Assembly (NCBI GenBank): GCA_003131925.1
Contig: PKWC01000198.1
Location: 12,629-19,005 of the forward strand
Direction of reading: 5' to 3'
Origin: Alphaproteobacteria bacterium
Lineage (GTDB): Bacteria > Pseudomonadota > Alphaproteobacteria > Micropepsales > Micropepsaceae
Length of the DNA: 6,377 nucleotides
Shown here: piece by piece, positions 3,792-6,377 of the stretch
How the letters are laid out: each line of letters starts with the position of its first letter
Position numbering within the stretch: position 1 is the first letter of the stretch
Translations under genes and position numbers: made by a program
Notes under the pieces: generated by a model
The model's input: the letters and a program-made list of their open reading frames with translations, nothing else
Told to the model about the DNA's origin: nothing
The model's database searches: none

Positions 3792-6062
3792 ATGGCAACA
3801 TCCAATGCGATCGGGCCGCCGGGGCGGACCGGTCTGTGGCAGGTGATTCGGGCGGTATCCCGGCCCTCGCGGCTGGCTGCGGGCGTGGGCCTTCTCGCGG
3901 TGGTCTCCGGTGTCGCGACCTATGCGACGGTGAGGGGACTGGTTCCCTACCATCCGACCTCCGCGACGCTGATCGTCCTTCTGCTCCTCAACCTCGCGCT
4001 GGTGCTGACGCTCGGCGCGCTGATTGTCTGGCGGCTGACGCGGCTGTGGATCGATCGCCGCTCCGGCATCGCAGGCGCGCGGCTGCATGTGCGCCTCGTC
4101 ATGCTGTTCAGCGCGATCGCGGTGATCCCGGCGATCCTGGTCGCCATCTTCGCCGTGGTCACGCTCGATCTCGGCATCGAGGCGTGGTTCTCGGCGCGGG
4201 TGAAGTCTGCGCTCGGCAATGCGGTCCATGTCGCGGAACGCTACGTGCAGGGCAATGAGCGGCTGATCATCGCCGACGCCTACGAGATCGCGAACACCAT
4301 CGAACATGATCCCGAGCTGTTCGACGAGCACAACCGCGTGCGCGCCGACATTCTCTTCACCAAGCTCGCCATTCTCACCAAGGACCGCGGCCTCCAGGCC
4401 GCCTACATTCTCGACTCGCACGGCCATGTGCTCGGGAGCACGAAGCAGCGCTTCCTGCCGGAAATCGCGCCGCCGAAGCCGCGCGACATCGATCAGGCCA
4501 TGCACGGCATGATCGTTATCGACGCCAGTTCAAAAGTCGGCGTTGTGCGCGCGCTCATCCGCATGCAGGCGCTTAACGACGCCTACCTGCTCGTGGTGCG
4601 CACCGTCGATCCGCAGGTCCTGGGCTACTACCAGCGCACCGTCGACGCGGTTTCGGAATACAGGCGGCTAGAGCAGAACCGCTCCTCGGTTCAGCTCGTC
4701 TTTGCGGGACTTTATGGCGCCGTCTCTCTTCTCATCCTGTTCGCGGCGATCTGGCTCGGCCTGTGGGCGGCGAACAGCCTGGTGCTTCCGGTGTCGCGAC
4801 TCATCCGCGCCTCGGAACGCGTGTCGCGCGGCGATCTGAAGGCGCAGGTCGAGATCGACCGCAGCGACGACGAGATGGGCATGCTGGCGCTCGCCTTCAA
4901 TCGCATGACGACAGAGCTCGACACGCGGCGCAACGAACTGATCCACGCCAACCAGCAGCTCGACGAACGCCGGCGCTTCACCGAGGCCGTGCTCGCCGGC
5001 GTCAGCGCAGGTGTCATCGGGCTCGACAGCGAAGGTTGCGTCACCATCGTCAATCGCGCGGCGGCGCGGCTTATCAATGCGGAACCGGAAGAGCTGGAAG
5101 GCCGGCACTATGCCGAAGCGGTACCCGAACTCTCCGCAATCATCCGCCGCGCGCTGCAGGAGCCGCTTGGCCATGCGAGCGGCGAAGCGACGGTGCGCCG
5201 CGGCGGGACCGTGCGCAGCCTGAGCGTGCAGGTCGCGAGCGAGGCGGGCGCGGGCGAAGCGGGCTTCATCGTTACCTTCGATGACATCACCGATCTGGTT
5301 TCCGCACAGCGCACGGCAGCCTGGGCGGATGTGGCGCGGCGCATCGCGCATGAGATCAAGAATCCGCTGACGCCGATCCAGCTTTCGGCAGAGCGCCTGA
5401 AACGCAAATATGCGAACGAAGTGTCGAGCGATCCCGAGGTGTTCAACCAATGCACCGATACGATCATCCGCCAGGTGGGCGATATCGGGCGCATGGTCGA
5501 CGAGTTCTCCTCCTTTGCGCGCATGCCCGCGCCCGTCATGCGCCGCGAACTCGCGCAAGAGCTGGTGCAACAGGCGGTGTTCCTGCAGCGTGCCGCCCAT
5601 CCGCAGATCGATTTCGAAGTTGCCGCCGGATCGCCCCCGATCCGATTCGATTGCGACGGCCGCCTTGTCGCCCAGGCGCTGACCAATGTGCTGAAGAACG
5701 CCGGCGAGGCCATCGAGGCGCGCACCGAAGCGGGTGAGGAGGAGCACGGGCGCATCGCCATCGCAGTTGCGGAAGAGCGCGCGCGGGTGATTTTCACCGT
5801 CGTGGACAACGGCATTGGCCTGCCGCACGGCCAGCGCCACCGCCTGACCGAGCCCTATGTGACGACGCGCGCGAAAGGCACGGGCCTCGGTCTCGCCATC
5901 GTGCGCAAGATCGTCGAGGAGCATGGCGGCGAAATCACGCTTTGCGACAGGGAGAATGACGAACCGGGCGCGGAAGTGCGCCTGACCTTCCCACTGAAAC
6001 AGAAGACGACACGCCAAACGGAGCCTGGGGATGACAAAGAACGGATCGCTGATCGCGCCTGA
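3792..6062 (+). CDS. ntrY: NtrY-type nitrogen-regulation sensor histidine kinase
   Basis: This 756-aa membrane kinase is the usual partner of NtrX. Transmembrane segments are visible at about 27-48, 57-82, 98-128 and 300-332, with a periplasmic sensor region between the last two. A HAMP domain follows (about 330-383, LPVSRLIRASERVSRGDL), then a coiled segment and a PAS domain (about 393-500, EAVLAGVSAGVIGLDSEG to GFIVTFDDITD). The HisKA domain carries the phospho-acceptor His520 in ARRIAHEIKNPLTPIQ. The ATPase domain has Asn632/Asn636 (N box), DNGIG at 672-676 and GTGLGLAI at 696-703. All catalytic elements are intact and the length is normal for NtrY. The ATG directly follows an in-frame TGA and has only a weak ribosome binding site. 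The gene overlaps ntrX by 32 bases, so they are co-transcribed. In known species NtrYX affects nitrogen metabolism, redox responses or envelope functions; which applies here is unknown. Confidence 0.95.
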   Translation: MATSNAIGPPGRTGLWQVIRAVSRPSRLAAGVGLLAVVSGVATYATVRGLVPYHPTSATLIVLLLLNLALVLTLGALIVWRLTRLWIDRRSGIAGARLHVRLVMLFSAIAVIPAILVAIFAVVTLDLGIEAWFSARVKSALGNAVHVAERYVQGNERLIIADAYEIANTIEHDPELFDEHNRVRADILFTKLAILTKDRGLQAAYILDSHGHVLGSTKQRFLPEIAPPKPRDIDQAMHGMIVIDASSKVGVVRALIRMQALNDAYLLVVRTVDPQVLGYYQRTVDAVSEYRRLEQNRSSVQLVFAGLYGAVSLLILFAAIWLGLWAANSLVLPVSRLIRASERVSRGDLKAQVEIDRSDDEMGMLALAFNRMTTELDTRRNELIHANQQLDERRRFTEAVLAGVSAGVIGLDSEGCVTIVNRAAARLINAEPEELEGRHYAEAVPELSAIIRRALQEPLGHASGEATVRRGGTVRSLSVQVASEAGAGEAGFIVTFDDITDLVSAQRTAAWADVARRIAHEIKNPLTPIQLSAERLKRKYANEVSSDPEVFNQCTDTIIRQVGDIGRMVDEFSSFARMPAPVMRRELAQELVQQAVFLQRAAHPQIDFEVAAGSPPIRFDCDGRLVAQALTNVLKNAGEAIEARTEAGEEEHGRIAIAVAEERARVIFTVVDNGIGLPHGQRHRLTEPYVTTRAKGTGLGLAIVRKIVEEHGGEITLCDRENDEPGAEVRLTFPLKQKTTRQTEPGDDKERIADRA

Positions 6063-6377
6063 ACTCCTCGTCGTCGACGACGAAGAGGACATCCGTGAGC
6101 TGATCGCCGGGATTCTGGGCGACGAGGGTTATACGACGCGGGTTGCCGCCGACAGCGACTCCGCGCTCGCCACAGTGCGCCAGCGCCGTCCGCAGCTCGT
6201 CATCCTCGACATCTGGCTCCAGGGGAGCCGACTTGACGGCATCCAGGTTCTGGATGTGCTGAAGCGCGATCATCCCGACCTGCCCGTGGTGATCATCAGC
6301 GGGCACGGCACGATCGAAACCGCGGTCGCGTCGATCAAGAAGGGCGCCTACGATTTCGTGGAGAAGCCGTTCAAGGC
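6031..6377 (+). CDS. ntrX: NtrX response regulator, N-terminal part (cut by window end)
   Basis: The ATG at 6031 lies within the end of ntrY in another frame and is preceded by GGAG at 6020-6023, seven bases upstream. The 115 visible residues form a receiver domain: acidic pocket Asp16-Asp17 (LLVVDDEED), phosphorylation site Asp60 in LVILDIWLQGSRLDG, Ser90 in VVIISGHG and the conserved Lys112 in FVEKPF. The QGS..LDGIQVL loop is typical of NtrX-type receivers. The frame is open to the last base, so the expected AAA+ sigma-54-interaction and Fis-type DNA-binding domains would lie beyond the window. It is the phosphorylation target of NtrY encoded immediately upstream. Confidence 0.93.
   Translation, partial: MTKNGSLIAPELLVVDDEEDIRELIAGILGDEGYTTRVAADSDSALATVRQRRPQLVILDIWLQGSRLDGIQVLDVLKRDHPDLPVVIISGHGTIETAVASIKKGAYDFVEKPFK

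Noticed and set aside
3687..4505. 272-aa - strand frame over the ntrY 5' end and the right inverted repeat
   Set aside because: It is antisense to ntrY, low-complexity and charged, and runs across the transposon end.
4668..6092. 474-aa open frame antisense to ntrY
   Set aside because: Long antisense frames are common in GC-rich genes. Its His/Arg/Asp-rich composition has no recognisable domain, and the + strand frame is unmistakably NtrY.

Overview
The window looks like a high-GC alphaproteobacterial chromosome carrying a recent-looking transposon insertion. The main taxonomic clue is the pair ntrY-ntrX (a four-TM sensor kinase followed by its response regulator with a short overlap), an arrangement typical of Alphaproteobacteria. 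No finer assignment is possible from the sequence alone.

Layout, left to right, all on the + strand unless noted. (1) 1-134 is a leader with a possible sigma-54-like -24/-12 motif. (2) 135-686 encodes a small exported protein of unknown function; its last 32 residues are read out of a repeat. (3) 591-843 is a palindromic, MITE-like repeat with imperfect terminal inverted repeats and a foldable interior (a three-way junction can be drawn at 690-788). (4) 853-3703 is a 2.85 kb IS1595-family (ISXO2-like) element. It is bounded by near-perfect inverted repeats and an 8-bp direct repeat, TATTCTTG, at 845-852 and 3704-3711. It encodes a DDE transposase (916-1878), a winged-helix (HARE-HTH-like) cargo protein (2432-3250) and a small basic protein on the - strand at the right end (3440-3634). 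It also has a sigma70-type promoter whose -35 box lies inside the left inverted repeat. (5) 3713-3791 is the ntrY leader. (6) 3792-6062 is ntrY. (7) 6031-6377 is the start of ntrX, cut off by the window end.

Removing the element and one copy of the direct repeat restores a continuous host sequence in which the palindromic repeat sits just upstream of ntrY. The element therefore landed between that repeat and the ntrYX operon, in or next to the presumed ntrYX promoter. ntrB/ntrC, which often precede ntrYX, are not in the window, and the sequence upstream of ntrY does not resemble an ntrC 3' end.

The most interesting points are the cargo-bearing IS1595 element with complete boundaries, its two uncharacterised cargo proteins, and the structured repeat that supplies a protein C terminus. 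I see no CRISPR array, tRNA, rRNA or recognised defence system.
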